Shown here: positions 1 through 8,096 of the stretch, piece after piece
Numbering within the stretch: position 1 is the first letter of the stretch
Layout of the letters: every line of letters starts with the position of its first letter
Assembly: GCA_903857685.1 (NCBI GenBank)
Contig: CAIOFO010000124.1
Location: 1 to 64,000 of the forward strand
Direction of reading: 5' to 3'
Length of the DNA stretch: 64,000 nucleotides
DNA from: an uncultured Alphaproteobacteria bacterium
GTDB lineage: Bacteria > Pseudomonadota > Alphaproteobacteria > Micropepsales > Micropepsaceae
Notes under the pieces: model-generated
Seen by the model: the letters and a program-made list of their open reading frames with translations, nothing else
The model's database searches: none
What the model was told of the DNA's origin: nothing
Translations under genes and position numbers: made by a program

Positions 1-234
1 CCAGGCAGCCCCTGGGAGAACGGCTATTGCGAAAGCTTCAACGGCAAGCTGCGGGACGAGCTGCTCAATGGCGAAATCTTCTGCAGCCTCAAGGAAGCCA
101 AGGTCCTCATCGAACAATGGCGCCACCACTACAACACCGTCAGACCTCATTCATCACTGGGATATCGGCCACCTGCGCCGCAGACTTTTATGCCCGCGCC
201 ACCCCATCTAGATGGAACGCCGGCTATGCAGTAG
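1..234 (+). mobile_element. IS3-family transposase (OrfB, integrase core), 3' end only
   Basis: The frame enters from outside the window and stops at the TAG at 232-234, giving 77 codons. It holds the end of a DDE integrase core: [19 protein letters not shown] contains the last catalytic glutamate (in CESFN), and [15 protein letters not shown] is the usual IS3-family tail. The 5' part of the element lies outside the window, so whether the copy is intact cannot be judged. The right inverted repeat should lie shortly after the stop, possibly near 255-275, but it cannot be fixed without the left end. It marks a mobile edge for the cytochrome island that follows. Confidence 0.88.
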
Positions 235-563
235 TCTCAATCACGCTGGTACAAAATATCCGGCAGGCCATCCGGTCCCTAGCTCTTTGTCAGTGGCGAA
301 CCACCTGTAATCATTGGAATAATCGCCCTGCCGGACCTTGATCCTGATCAATTCCAGCAAGAAACCATGCGGCGGTGGCAAAGTTGCAACAGCAGGACGG
401 CGCCAAGGGCGGAAAAGCGCGTGGTTGCCTCAATCGGCATGACAAACCCGGCCGGAATTCCTTGCCGGAGTTGTTTCCGATTCAACGATTCTGATACAGA
501 CACCGCTGCAACCGGGGGCGCGGCCGCAATGGCGAATTCCGCCCCAAACAGGAACCACGCCGG
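235..563. other. Gene-free stretch: IS right end plus hemJ leader
   Basis: There is no convincing gene in these 329 bases. The left part should contain the right end of the IS3 element. The middle carries a perfect FNR/FixK-type box at 338-351. The rest is a roughly 210-base leader before hemJ. No -10 hexamer at the class II distance from the box was found, so the hemJ promoter itself remains unplaced. Confidence 0.6.
338..351. promoter_or_regulatory. FNR/FixK-type box (TTGATCCTGATCAA)
   Basis: A perfect match to TTGAT-N4-ATCAA, centred about 220 bases before the hemJ start. It is identical in all 14 bases to the box at 14311-14324. The distance to hemJ is long and no clear -10 element sits 30 bases downstream, so the target is inferred from position. 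Confidence 0.6.
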
Positions 564-1016
564 ATGAACGCAATCCGAGACGCCCTTTCCGCTTATATCG
601 ACTGGATCAAGGCGTTCCATGTCATCGCCGTGATCGCCTGGATGAGCGGCATGCTCTATCTGCCGCGCCTGTTTGTGTATCACACCCAGACCGTGCCGGG
701 TTCGCCCGAATCCGAACGCTTCAAGATCATGGAAGGAAAATTGCTGCGCCTCATCACCAACCCGGCGATGGTCGTGGTGTGGATCCTGGGGCCGCTGCTG
801 GCCTGGCTCACAGGCGCCTATCTCGACGTCTGGCTGCAACTCAAGTTTCTTCTGGTATTGGGCCTGAGCGGAGCGCACGGATTTCTTGCCCGCTGCCGCA
901 AGGATTTCGCAAACGACACCAACACGAGATCAGAGCGATTCTACCGGATACTGAATGAGGTTCCGACATTGTTCATGATCGCGATCGTGATCCTTACAAT
1001 GGTCAAGCCCTTCTGA
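564..1016 (+). CDS. hemJ: Protoporphyrinogen IX oxidase HemJ (UPF0093)
   Basis: A 150-residue integral membrane protein of normal HemJ length. HemJ oxidises protoporphyrinogen IX to protoporphyrin IX, the penultimate step of heme synthesis, in the inner membrane. About four hydrophobic segments are visible. The first runs from KAFHVIAVIAWMSGMLYLPR, with the conserved histidine at residue 19 and the typical GMLYLPRLFVYH stretch; the protein ends in a hydrophobic segment (LFMIAIVILTMVKPF). It stands alone, downstream of an FNR-type box and upstream of a convergent gene. The start is the first ATG; the ribosome site is weak. It belongs with hemA and ccmE of the same island as a heme-supply gene and may be a second copy in the genome. 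Confidence 0.88.
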   Translation: MNAIRDALSAYIDWIKAFHVIAVIAWMSGMLYLPRLFVYHTQTVPGSPESERFKIMEGKLLRLITNPAMVVVWILGPLLAWLTGAYLDVWLQLKFLLVLGLSGAHGFLARCRKDFANDTNTRSERFYRILNEVPTLFMIAIVILTMVKPF

Positions 1017-1047
1017 CGCGGATGATGATATTCGCGCAATGCCCGGA

Positions 1048-1536
1048 TTATCGGGCTTTGTCGCAATTTGCTCCTCCCGGATTGATGGCGCACTGAATCG
1101 TCTGCTTGACGGCAAGGTTCAAGTAATAGTCCACCTGCATCTTTCGGGTTGCCGGGTCCTTCTGCATTTTTGGGTCGCTGACGACGCGATGGAGCCCGCC
1201 CAGTTGAGCCGGGCTTAACTCGTTGGGGATGCGAATTTGATTGTCGGCGAGGTATCGCAGGTCCGAATCGCCGAGCCCAACGGCAGCGCCTTGTTCATAA
1301 TCTTCGAACTGCTGTTGCGTGAGTGGGCTGTCAGCGTCCTGCGCATGGACGGCGCCGGGTGCGACTGAAGCGCAAACAACCAATATCGCAATTGCAGTCA
1401 GGAACCCGGCGACCGGCCATCCCGGTTCACGCGGTCCTGCTACCGTCTCGCCGCAATCACGATCGGCTGGGACCGGATCGTTGGGCGAAAGACCCGCCGC
1501 CCGGCGGCGCAAAATGCTGTTGCCTGATTGCCCCAT
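1048..1536 (-). CDS. Hypothetical secreted or membrane-anchored protein
   Basis: The proposed start is the ATG at 1536 (MGQSGNS), giving about 162 residues. A single hydrophobic segment (FLTAIAILVVCASVAPGAVHAQ) ends in an AHAQ-like cleavage site, so the remaining ~95 residues should be periplasmic. That part begins DADSPLTQQQFEDYEQGAAV and has one pair of cysteines near the C-terminus (TIQCAINPGGANCDKAR), possibly a disulfide. The 50 residues before the signal-like segment are longer than a normal signal peptide, so a later start is possible. I do not recognise a family. It is convergent with hemJ and has no visible operon partner. Confidence 0.5.
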   Translation of the reverse strand: MGQSGNSILRRRAAGLSPNDPVPADRDCGETVAGPREPGWPVAGFLTAIAILVVCASVAPGAVHAQDADSPLTQQQFEDYEQGAAVGLGDSDLRYLADNQIRIPNELSPAQLGGLHRVVSDPKMQKDPATRKMQVDYYLNLAVKQTIQCAINPGGANCDKAR

Positions 1537-1608
1537 GGAAACTCGCGATCGTAGGGAGGCAACTATAAGGCAAAATACCAGCGTCCCGTAATCACGGCAT
1601 TTTTGGCA

Positions 1609-1915
1609 ATGGCGCTGGCGTTTTCGGCCTGGACGGAAGAATTCACGGCCGGCCAAATGAGGCTCGATTCGGAGCACCGCCATTTCGTGGGGGCTATCAA
1701 TGAAATCCACTTCGCTGAACAGGCCGGGCGGGCGCACCACCAGCTGAGCCCGCTGTCAGGAGCCCTGGCGGATTTTCAAACACGAAAATTCGGTCATGCG
1801 TGAAATCCGTGACGCCGCCAACCAGTCTCATTCTAATGTAACCCGGTCGGCTTTACTTCAGGCTGTTATTGATGCTGACATCAGCGAGGATTTTGCCGAT
1901 CATGCGCGGCAATAA
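1609..1915 (+). pseudogene. Hemerythrin-like protein, frameshifted remnant
   Basis: The first frame reads MALAFSAWTEEF...MRLDSEHRHFVGAINEI...LSGALADF, which matches the N-terminal half of bacterial hemerythrins (W then roughly ten residues then D-x-E-H, followed by the INxL helix). At about 1771-1780 the similarity moves to the +1 frame, which continues KHENSVMREIRDAANQSHSN and stops at the TAA at 1913. The join lies where the second iron-ligand histidine should be, so the protein is shifted and lacks at least one ligand. Hemerythrins bind O2 or sense it through a di-iron site, which suits the respiratory setting, but this copy is probably dead. Confidence 0.5.
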
Positions 1916-2033
1916 CGTGTCCCATTTCGGGGGCAGGTACGAAGTCAGGCCGGTGCCCGGGCTTTTGGGCCAATGTCAATTTGAGCGGAGCGCCCCGACC
2001 GGCGACTCCATCAAAAATTTCAGGGAGAATGCC

Positions 2034-2423
2034 ATGTTTGTGAAATACGCATTTGCCGCCGCGCTCGGCGCGGTTGTCATGCTTCCCGCTGTGGCGCTCG
2101 CAGACGCTGCCAGTGAAATCGCCACCGCGACCGACCATGCCGGTTACGCCGTCGCAGGCCTGAACATCGATGCCATTCACATGCATTTGCATCACGCCGT
2201 GAACTGCCTGGAAGGCTCCAGCGGCAAGGATTTCGATTCCGGCAATGACAATCCCTGCGCCAAGACAGGTAAAGGGGCGATTCCCGACACGACCGATGCG
2301 GCAACCAAGTCCAAACTCCAGGCGGTTGTGGCGACGGCGGAAACCGGCATTGCGTCAAAAGACGCGGTCACGGCAAAGAAGGCCGCCACCGACGCCTACG
2401 CCGCGCTCAGGGCGATCAAGTAG
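2034..2423 (+). CDS. Small His/Cys-rich periplasmic protein
   Basis: The ATG at 2034 follows a good ribosome site (CAGGGAGAATGCC), giving 129 residues; longer in-frame extensions are disfavoured. A signal peptide runs to about residue 23 (AVALADA). The mature protein has a dense motif, IHMHLHHAVNCLEG at residues 48-61, with histidines 49, 51, 53 and 54 and Cys58, then Cys75 in DNPCAKTGKG. The C-terminal half is Ala/Lys-rich and helical (AKKAATDAYAALRAIK). The arrangement suggests a small helical metal- or heme-binding periplasmic protein, but no CxxCH is present and I cannot name a family. It sits just before the convergent NrfD operon, in a cytochrome-rich neighbourhood. Confidence 0.65.
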   Translation: MFVKYAFAAALGAVVMLPAVALADAASEIATATDHAGYAVAGLNIDAIHMHLHHAVNCLEGSSGKDFDSGNDNPCAKTGKGAIPDTTDAATKSKLQAVVATAETGIASKDAVTAKKAATDAYAALRAIK

Positions 2424-2526
2424 CTCGGATTCCCGCCCAGGACGCAGCCATCACCTCGAAATGATCGAATGGTAATGGCTGCTTCCGGGTCGTGGAATTT
2501 GTCGTCATGCGTTCAATTGCGTGTTT

Positions 2527-2557
2527 CCCTGCCGAGATGATCGGCGGGGGCCGTTTT
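2527..2557 (+). terminator. Possible rho-independent terminator
   Basis: A hairpin CCCTGCCGA / TCGGCGGGG (nine pairs including one G-T, loop GATGA) is followed by GCCGTTTT. It lies about 100 bases after the stop of the small periplasmic gene. The T-run is short, so this is tentative. Confidence 0.35.
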
Positions 2558-2598
2558 GGCTTGCCACCTTGCCTGGCTCCAATCAGGCGCAAGCGAGC

Positions 2599-3783
2599 TT
2601 AATGCGACAATGCCTTTGTCTCATCTTCCCAGGGCGGAAACACGCGAACCATCAACAACATCAGGAGAAACGGCGCGATCAGAACTGAAGCAGCGGCCAG
2701 TACGCCCTCTCTGCCCAGCAGTTCCCAGGGATAATACAGCAGGCCTTTTCCGGTTTTCGCGATTTCCTGGCCGCCGATGACGACGTTGAAGCGCATCATG
2801 ATGACGTTGATCAGCACCAGGCAGCCGGCCACCGTTATTCCTGTGACCAGTGCTTTTCCCGCGACCCCGCGCCAGAACAGGAAGGACAGGATGAGGATTG
2901 GCGTCGCCGCTCCGATGGCAATCTGAACCACAAAAAACGGGATGAGCAGCCGGGTGGACACGAATAGCATGATCATGTCGATTCCCTCCCGGCCCTTGTA
3001 GACGATGTTGGCGAACTCCACCCCCTCCAGCAGCAAGGTGAACATGACGAAACCCCAGAGGGTGTAGCCCATCCCCTTCACGCAATCGACATCGACTGGA
3101 ACCCTTCGCAACTTGCACGACAGAACATACAGCACGATCAACAGTGACGTGCCCGATATGATCGCCGAAAACAGGAAGATAACCGGCATGAGGTCGGACG
3201 ACCACCATTCCCGGGACTTGAGAGAGCCGAATAGAAATCCGACATAACCGTGCAGGCCATGCGCGGCTGGAATTCCGGTGACGGCCAGCGCAAATATCCA
3301 CTTGCTGTCGTAGCGCATTGCCTTCTCGGACAGATCATAGGACCCGAGGGTCAAGACGCGGTAAAACAGCCCCGGCAGCCCCTTCAAGGTTTGCGCCTGA
3401 TGCACGATGTGAGGCCGGAAAACAAACCATGTCTCCAAGGTCAGAAGAAGAATGTAGAAGCCGGCGAAATAGCCGAACATGGCCATGGCTGAAGTCCAAT
3501 GCGGCGTGAACACAGCATTGAATGCGCGCTCGGGATGCCCAAGATGCAACAGCAAGGGCGTGGGCACGAATAGCATCAGACACCACGAGGCGAGCAGGGC
3601 GAAATGCGCCACCGGCTTGAAGCGCTGCATGCCAAAAACCTGATACAGGCTCGAAACAGTGAAGGCGCCAGCCACCAGGCCGGTAAGATAGGGATAGACG
3701 ACGATGAGCACGCCCCAGGGGAAGACCGTCTCGTTGGGATAGGTGTAGCCCGTGAATGCCGCGGGCGTGAATAGGGCTTCCAT
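2599..3783 (-). CDS. NrfD/PsrC-family quinol-interacting membrane subunit
   Basis: A 394-residue protein with about ten hydrophobic helices and no signal peptide, typical of NrfD/PsrC/HmeB-type subunits, which oxidise or reduce quinone and exchange electrons with a periplasmic iron-sulfur subunit. The N-terminus (TGYTYPNETVFPWGVLIVVYPYLTGLVAGAF) resembles the first NrfD helix, and LHLGHPERAFN is a loop motif seen in this family. The C-terminal tail (FPPWEDETKALSH) is polar. It is the last gene of a three-gene operon: its ATG overlaps the stop of the ferredoxin gene at 3783. No molybdopterin or nitrite-reductase catalytic subunit is encoded beside it, so the multiheme cytochrome of the operon is the likely electron partner. 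Confidence 0.85.
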   Translation of the reverse strand: MEALFTPAAFTGYTYPNETVFPWGVLIVVYPYLTGLVAGAFTVSSLYQVFGMQRFKPVAHFALLASWCLMLFVPTPLLLHLGHPERAFNAVFTPHWTSAMAMFGYFAGFYILLLTLETWFVFRPHIVHQAQTLKGLPGLFYRVLTLGSYDLSEKAMRYDSKWIFALAVTGIPAAHGLHGYVGFLFGSLKSREWWSSDLMPVIFLFSAIISGTSLLIVLYVLSCKLRRVPVDVDCVKGMGYTLWGFVMFTLLLEGVEFANIVYKGREGIDMIMLFVSTRLLIPFFVVQIAIGAATPILILSFLFWRGVAGKALVTGITVAGCLVLINVIMMRFNVVIGGQEIAKTGKGLLYYPWELLGREGVLAAASVLIAPFLLMLLMVRVFPPWEDETKALSH

Positions 3784-4637
3784 CAGCTTACATCCTTGTC
3801 TATGCCAACATAGAAGACATTGGGAGCATTGCCGGTTTCCGGTTTGAGCACTTCCACCCGGTTGTCGGCGAGAAACTTGCTGATTGTGCTTTCCTTGTCA
3901 TTGCGATCGCCAAAGACGCGTGCGCTGACCGGGCACACTTCAACGCAGGCCGGCATCAATCCCTTTGTGATGCGGTGATAGCACCAGGTGCATTTGTCGG
4001 TGACCCGCTTTTCCGGATTGAAGAAACGCGCGCCATACGGACATGCCTGGACACAGTATTGGCAACCGATGCAATAGGTGTGGTCGATAACGACCGCGCC
4101 GTCTTCCGTCTTGAAGGTCGCGCCGGTCGGGCACACCTGCACGCAAGCAGGATGCGTGCAGTGATTGCATAGCTTCGGAACAAAAAACGCCTTGTCGACC
4201 TTCTCGTCCTTGTAGCGGTTGGAAAAACGATAGTCCCGCTCCGTACCGGCGGCGGCTATATTCACAGGGTCGGCCTGGCTGTCGACATGGGGCGTGTCTT
4301 CCCCGTCAAGATAGACATAGCGTTCGACCCAGGTGCGAAAATGATGCGCGTCCAGGGCGACTTCGTTTTCCAGCTTGCAGGCTTCGACGCATCGCAGGCA
4401 GCCGATGCATTTCGTGGCGTCAACGCCGAAAGCCCATTTGTGTTTTGTCGGGTCATAGGCTTTCGCCGCCGGCGCCGGAGGTGACTCGGGTGTCGTGGCT
4501 GCCGCGGCAAGCGCCTGCTTGGGCAGGACGGAACCCGCCGTGACCGCTACCGCGCCACCGGCGACGGCACCGCCCAGACAACCCAAAAAGGCGCGGCGCC
4601 CCGCCTGCTGCTTCTCGAGTTTTTCCTTCTCATCCAT
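3783..4637 (-). CDS. Tat-exported 4Fe-4S ferredoxin subunit (NrfC/HmeA/DsrO type)
   Basis: The start is the ATG at 4637 with GGAG upstream, giving 284 residues. A Tat signal (GRRAFLGCLGG, residues 13-23) precedes an Ala/Pro-rich linker. Four cysteine groups follow: CIGCLRCVEAC (77-87), CNHCTHPACVQVCPTGAT, CIGCQYCVQACPYGA and a split fourth one, CTWCYHRI...CVEVC. This is the layout of periplasmic subunits carrying four [4Fe-4S] clusters that partner NrfD-type membrane proteins. It lies between the hexaheme cytochrome gene (39-base gap) and the NrfD gene (overlap), so the order cytochrome - FeS - NrfD suggests one membrane-bound electron-transfer complex. Confidence 0.88.
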   Translation of the reverse strand: MDEKEKLEKQQAGRRAFLGCLGGAVAGGAVAVTAGSVLPKQALAAAATTPESPPAPAAKAYDPTKHKWAFGVDATKCIGCLRCVEACKLENEVALDAHHFRTWVERYVYLDGEDTPHVDSQADPVNIAAAGTERDYRFSNRYKDEKVDKAFFVPKLCNHCTHPACVQVCPTGATFKTEDGAVVIDHTYCIGCQYCVQACPYGARFFNPEKRVTDKCTWCYHRITKGLMPACVEVCPVSARVFGDRNDKESTISKFLADNRVEVLKPETGNAPNVFYVGIDKDVS

Positions 4638-4676
4638 TGACAATCTCCATCTGGCTGACCCGCCGGCCGCAAGCGC

Positions 4677-5717
4677 TCACTTGCAAGTTGCGCCTGCGTA
4701 ATAGGCCGCCACCTTATCGATTTCGGGTTCACTCAAGCTCTTGGCGAGTGTTGTCATGATGACGTTGGACCGCTGGCCGCCCGCATAGGACTTGAGGGCG
4801 GCGGCAATGTAATCCTTGGATTGCCCCGCCAGGTTCGGCCATGAGCTGCTGGTGCTGACGCCGTTCGTTCCGTGGCAGTTGGTGCACATCGCGGCTCCCG
4901 CTTTGCGGGCCGCCGCGGCTTGAGCAGCAATGCTCGCGGAAGTTTCACATCTCAGGCTGGAAAAATAGGACGTGATATTATTGATATCCGCACTGTTCAC
5001 CGTGGCAGCCATGCCCGTCATGATGGGATTGCTTCGCTTGCCTGTTTTGTAGGCCGTGAGCGCGGCGGCCAGATAGGCCTGGTTCTGTCCCGCGAGCGTC
5101 GGCCCGGGAAGGCTTGCGTTTGTGATGCCTGCTGCGCCATGGCATGCGGCGCAGGCGCCGGCCTTGCTTTTGCCTGCCACCGCATTGCCGGGAGCCGCCG
5201 TGGCAACAAGTGATCCGTTGAATGTCTGCGGCGAATGCGCGTCGTGACAGAGGGTACATTGCTGGGTTCCGGCGTGATCATTGATCACGACCTGGCGTTG
5301 TTGCAGAGGGCGCGCCGCAATCTGTTCATGACAAACGCCGCACGTCGTCCTCGAATCTGTTGGAACGGCAAGCTTCAGATTGACCGGATGAACCGGACCG
5401 GTCGCCGCGTGGACGTAGCCCGGATCAGGATCCCGGCCGCCGCCAGGACCGTGACAGACTTCGCATTTGACGACTTTGCCGACGTCGGTGCTGTGATGGA
5501 TGCTTTTGGACCAGGCCGTGAATTGAACGGCATGACAGGATTCACAGGACGCCGAACCCTGGAACTTCGGCTTGTCCTGGGCGATTTCCGCAACCGCATC
5601 AGCCCGATAATGCCCGATTTTGTAGAACGACTTGTCGACGACGTGGTTTCGTACGGTAATCGCAACTATGGCAAACCCGGCCAACAATAGCAGCAAACGT
5701 ACTATATGCTTGGGCAT
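4677..5717 (-). CDS. Hexaheme cytochrome c: tetraheme module plus two c4-like domains
   Basis: The start is the ATG at 5717 (GGGA upstream; a GTG one codon earlier is possible), giving 346 residues. An N-terminal hydrophobic anchor or signal (residues 7-21) lacks an obvious cleavage site, so it may stay membrane-attached. Six CxxCH motifs are visible. CESCH (58-62), CEVCH, CGVCH and CTLCH form a multiheme N-terminal module with scattered histidines. CAACH and CTNCH each start a ~95-residue class I cytochrome domain with the c4/c553-like pattern CHG...LAGQ..YL..AL.AY..G.R....M. It heads the operon with the ferredoxin and NrfD subunits. The combination is unusual: a quinol-side complex whose periplasmic partner is a multiheme/c4 fusion. 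Confidence 0.85.
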   Translation of the reverse strand: MPKHIVRLLLLLAGFAIVAITVRNHVVDKSFYKIGHYRADAVAEIAQDKPKFQGSASCESCHAVQFTAWSKSIHHSTDVGKVVKCEVCHGPGGGRDPDPGYVHAATGPVHPVNLKLAVPTDSRTTCGVCHEQIAARPLQQRQVVINDHAGTQQCTLCHDAHSPQTFNGSLVATAAPGNAVAGKSKAGACAACHGAAGITNASLPGPTLAGQNQAYLAAALTAYKTGKRSNPIMTGMAATVNSADINNITSYFSSLRCETSASIAAQAAAARKAGAAMCTNCHGTNGVSTSSSWPNLAGQSKDYIAAALKSYAGGQRSNVIMTTLAKSLSEPEIDKVAAYYAGATCK

Positions 5718-5873
5718 CACGATGTCCCTTTACTCAACGAAAATTGGCAAATCGCTCATTCCGCTTTCGAGTTTTATTGGTGGAGATAAACATCCACTTT
5801 CGAGTTCGTCGGCCGGCGCCCCTGTTTTGCCCGTATGGCGGAAATCCAGCGCGCCAGGATCAGGTCCGCCAAG

Positions 5874-6266
5874 TCACTTCAAGGTTGCCAGGTAGGCGGC
5901 AACATCCTCGGCATCTTGCTCCTTCTTGATCCCGGCAAAGACCATCTTGTTGGCAGGAACAACGATCGAAGGAGACATGACGTATTTCACAAGCGTGCCT
6001 TCGTCCCAGGTCAAACCCGCGGCCTTCATGGCCGGCGAATAGGCGTATCCGTTCAGGCTTCCGGCCTTGCGTCCGACAACACCGAACAAATTCGGGCCAA
6101 CGGGACTTGGGTTGCCCTTGGCTATTGCGTGGCACGCTGAACAGATATTGGCGGTGAAGAGTTTTGCTCCGCTCGCCGCGCTCCCGGCCGCAAAAGCACT
6201 CGATGCGCCAAAGCTCACAAGACCTATGATGCCGATAGCGGCAAATATACTGGACCTGCAAATCAT
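5874..6266 (-). CDS. Class I cytochrome c (c2/c550-like), periplasmic
   Basis: The start at 6266 has GGGGAG upstream, giving 130 residues; in-frame extensions lack this. A signal peptide (MICRSSIFAAIGIIGLVSFGASSAFA) precedes the mature domain. One heme motif, CSACH, lies in ANICSACHAIAKGN. PNLFGVVGRKAGSL and YSPAMK...LTWDE are typical of soluble class I cytochromes c, and NKMVFAGI supplies the distal methionine ligand. It is a soluble electron carrier, plausibly linking the upstream hexaheme complex to reductases or oxidases. It lies 157 bases upstream of the hexaheme gene on the same strand and may be cotranscribed with it. Confidence 0.9.
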   Translation of the reverse strand: MICRSSIFAAIGIIGLVSFGASSAFAAGSAASGAKLFTANICSACHAIAKGNPSPVGPNLFGVVGRKAGSLNGYAYSPAMKAAGLTWDEGTLVKYVMSPSIVVPANKMVFAGIKKEQDAEDVAAYLATLK

Positions 6267-6544
6267 GTGAAAATGATCTCCCCACCTCAATGCTCGGCGC
6301 ATTTGCCAAAGCATTGTTTGAAATTGGTGGCAGTAAATCGCGGTGTCCATATCCACGCGACGCAATTCTTATGATACCAGCCGACATTCGCGCGGTTGCG
6401 ATGGGAGTCCGCAATGGCGTGTGAGCCGCCTTGATGCGCCGGATGAATTGCATCTTAGTACTGTTCTAAATTTATTAATGACCGCTTGGGTGATACATTC
6501 TCGCGGGGTTTGATCACTGCGGAGAGACGTCAAATCGCGTTGCC

Positions 6545-7162
6545 TCAGGGCCGGCCATCAAGATCTACAAGGTCACGGAGTTCTTCCTCCCGGTACCGCC
6601 CCAGCCACAGAGTAAGGTCACCGCTCGATACAATGCCGATCACCTCGCCATCCCTGACAACAGGCAAGTGCCGGAAGCGCCGCATGGTCATTGCCCTCAT
6701 CGCGTCGTCGACGGTCATTGTGGGCTGCACGCAGTAGGGATCCCTCGTCATCACTTCGGACACCTTGGTGCTGCTTGGATCAAGCCCACCAGCCAGCACC
6801 TTGTTCAGCGCATCCCGCTCCGTGAATATGCCCAACAGACTTTTGCCATTCATGACGAGCAATCCACCCATTTTTCTGACCGTCATCAATCGCACACACT
6901 CGGTAACCAGTGTGTCGGGTCCGACGGAGTGGACCGGCTCTCCCTCCCTGATCAATTGATTCAATGACGTTTGGCGTCTGTCCTGGGATTTCATGAAATA
7001 GACGCCGATAAAAATGCTGAGCGCGAACACGACCAGAATATACCATTGCAGCCGGCCAAATATGGTCGTCAGAAGCTCCTCCTGCGTGGCAGCAAATGCA
7101 GGCGCCTGCGAAAGCAACATGAGATTGATAAAAATACCCCAGCTATAAAACAGTTTTTTCAT
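6545..7162 (-). CDS. Membrane-anchored CBS-domain protein
   Basis: 205 residues. A signal-like segment (residues 1-24) is followed by a transmembrane helix (YILVVFALSIFIGVYFM) and two CBS domains at about 70-130 and 135-200. Recognisable CBS features are GGLLVMNGKSLLGIFTERD in the first and MRRFRHLPVVRDGEVIGIVS in the second. CBS pairs bind adenosyl ligands and often act as energy or redox sensors. The topology would put the pair in the cytoplasm if the first segment is an uncleaved helix. It sits alone; an FNR-type box at 7502-7515 is about 345 bases upstream of its start. Confidence 0.82.
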   Translation of the reverse strand: MKKLFYSWGIFINLMLLSQAPAFAATQEELLTTIFGRLQWYILVVFALSIFIGVYFMKSQDRRQTSLNQLIREGEPVHSVGPDTLVTECVRLMTVRKMGGLLVMNGKSLLGIFTERDALNKVLAGGLDPSSTKVSEVMTRDPYCVQPTMTVDDAMRAMTMRRFRHLPVVRDGEVIGIVSSGDLTLWLGRYREEELRDLVDLDGRP

Positions 7163-7726
7163 GGCCGTTGCTCCTCGTTTGCAATGCCGATCGTGACTGC
7201 GTTCCTTTGGAGTTTTTTTGACGTATCAAGTCCGCTTTCCAGAAATGATCGCAAAAGTTGCGAAAATGTCGGCACCTCTTGCCGGATAACGTCAGGGTGA
7301 AATGATATGAGAGGTGTAGTTGCGCCAAGCGGACCTGGTGAAACCGTCCAGGCCGGATAATGCCAATGCGGTGCGGTACCTTGCTTCGTCTCGCAGCGCA
7401 TTGGCCTTCAAGCAGAAAGCAACCAGCCAAGAGATTTCCCCGCCAGCGCAGCATCTGCCGGAAGCAAAGAACACAACAATCTTTCGGCATATTGACGCAA
7501 TTTGATCTGGATCAATATCCCATTTCATTGCCGCAGATCAGGTTGGCCCTCCCTGGGAGGCCAGGAATGATGTCCGGTTGAGGCACTGCAATAGCAGCCT
7601 TCGTGGTTGCTGCGCTTTTCTTGTTTGCCCCAGCCGCGAAATTGCGCGGTGCAAAGCCATCCCGATACGGACCTTGAATACGGTACTGCAATCTGACCGG
7701 CGGACAGTCGTCAGAGCGCTCCGGGT
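7163..7726. other. Long gene-free stretch with an FNR-type box
   Basis: No frame in these 564 bases looks like a protein on either strand. The one clear signal is the perfect FNR/FixK box at 7502-7515. No good -10 hexamer was found at the class II distance on either side. A small RNA or a long leader for the CBS-domain gene is possible. Confidence 0.5.
7502..7515. promoter_or_regulatory. FNR/FixK-type box (TTGATCTGGATCAA)
   Basis: A perfect TTGAT-N4-ATCAA palindrome in a gene-free stretch. The nearest gene it could drive is the CBS-domain gene on the minus strand (leader about 305 bases). No plausible plus-strand gene begins shortly downstream. Confidence 0.55.
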
Positions 7727-7975
7727 TTACTTGTGCAATTGGGGCGCAGGCGCCGCTGTTTCCGGTTCAAGCCAGAGATAATATCCATCGCGCCGGATGC
7801 TCGCGATCACTTCATCCGAAGACGCACCTATCGAAGTGTTGCCTCCAGGCGCAATTTCGAGATCCGCATCGTGAATCCACTCTCCGGTTCTCCTCTTTGG
7901 CAATTTTGCGCCGATTTTGTCGTCCGTGATCATTCTGGCGCGGCCAGTCGAAGGCTTGAAGATATGATAAATCAC
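7727..7975 (-). CDS. Small hypothetical protein, GTG start
   Basis: 82 residues beginning at a GTG with a strong ribosome site five bases upstream (GGGAGG), which is the main reason to accept it. The sequence is soluble and charged, with no signal peptide or cysteines: MIYHIFKPSTGRARMITDDK at the start, GEWIHDADLEIAPGG in the middle and a Pro/Ala-rich end. I do not recognise a family. It lies upstream of nothing obvious on its own strand except the long gene-free stretch before the CBS-domain gene. Confidence 0.45.
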   Translation of the reverse strand: MIYHIFKPSTGRARMITDDKIGAKLPKRRTGEWIHDADLEIAPGGNTSIGASSDEVIASIRRDGYYLWLEPETAAPAPQLHK

Positions 7976-8096
7976 ATGAACCTCCCAATATTGACCAGAG
8001 CGTCACCCTCGTCCTGGCGTTCTACTGCGTAGGCTGGGCGAAGTTGCAGCCGCCGCCGGATCTTTGATTCCCAAGTCCGTGCGGCGGCCACATCCG

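Noticed and set aside
1869-2033. A longer N-terminus for the small periplasmic protein starting at 1869
   Set aside because: The extension overlaps the hemerythrin remnant and precedes a clear ribosome site and signal peptide at 2034.
5269-5290. TGATCATTGATCA inside the hexaheme gene as a regulatory site
   Set aside because: It lies in coding sequence (VINDHAG) and does not have the FNR spacing.
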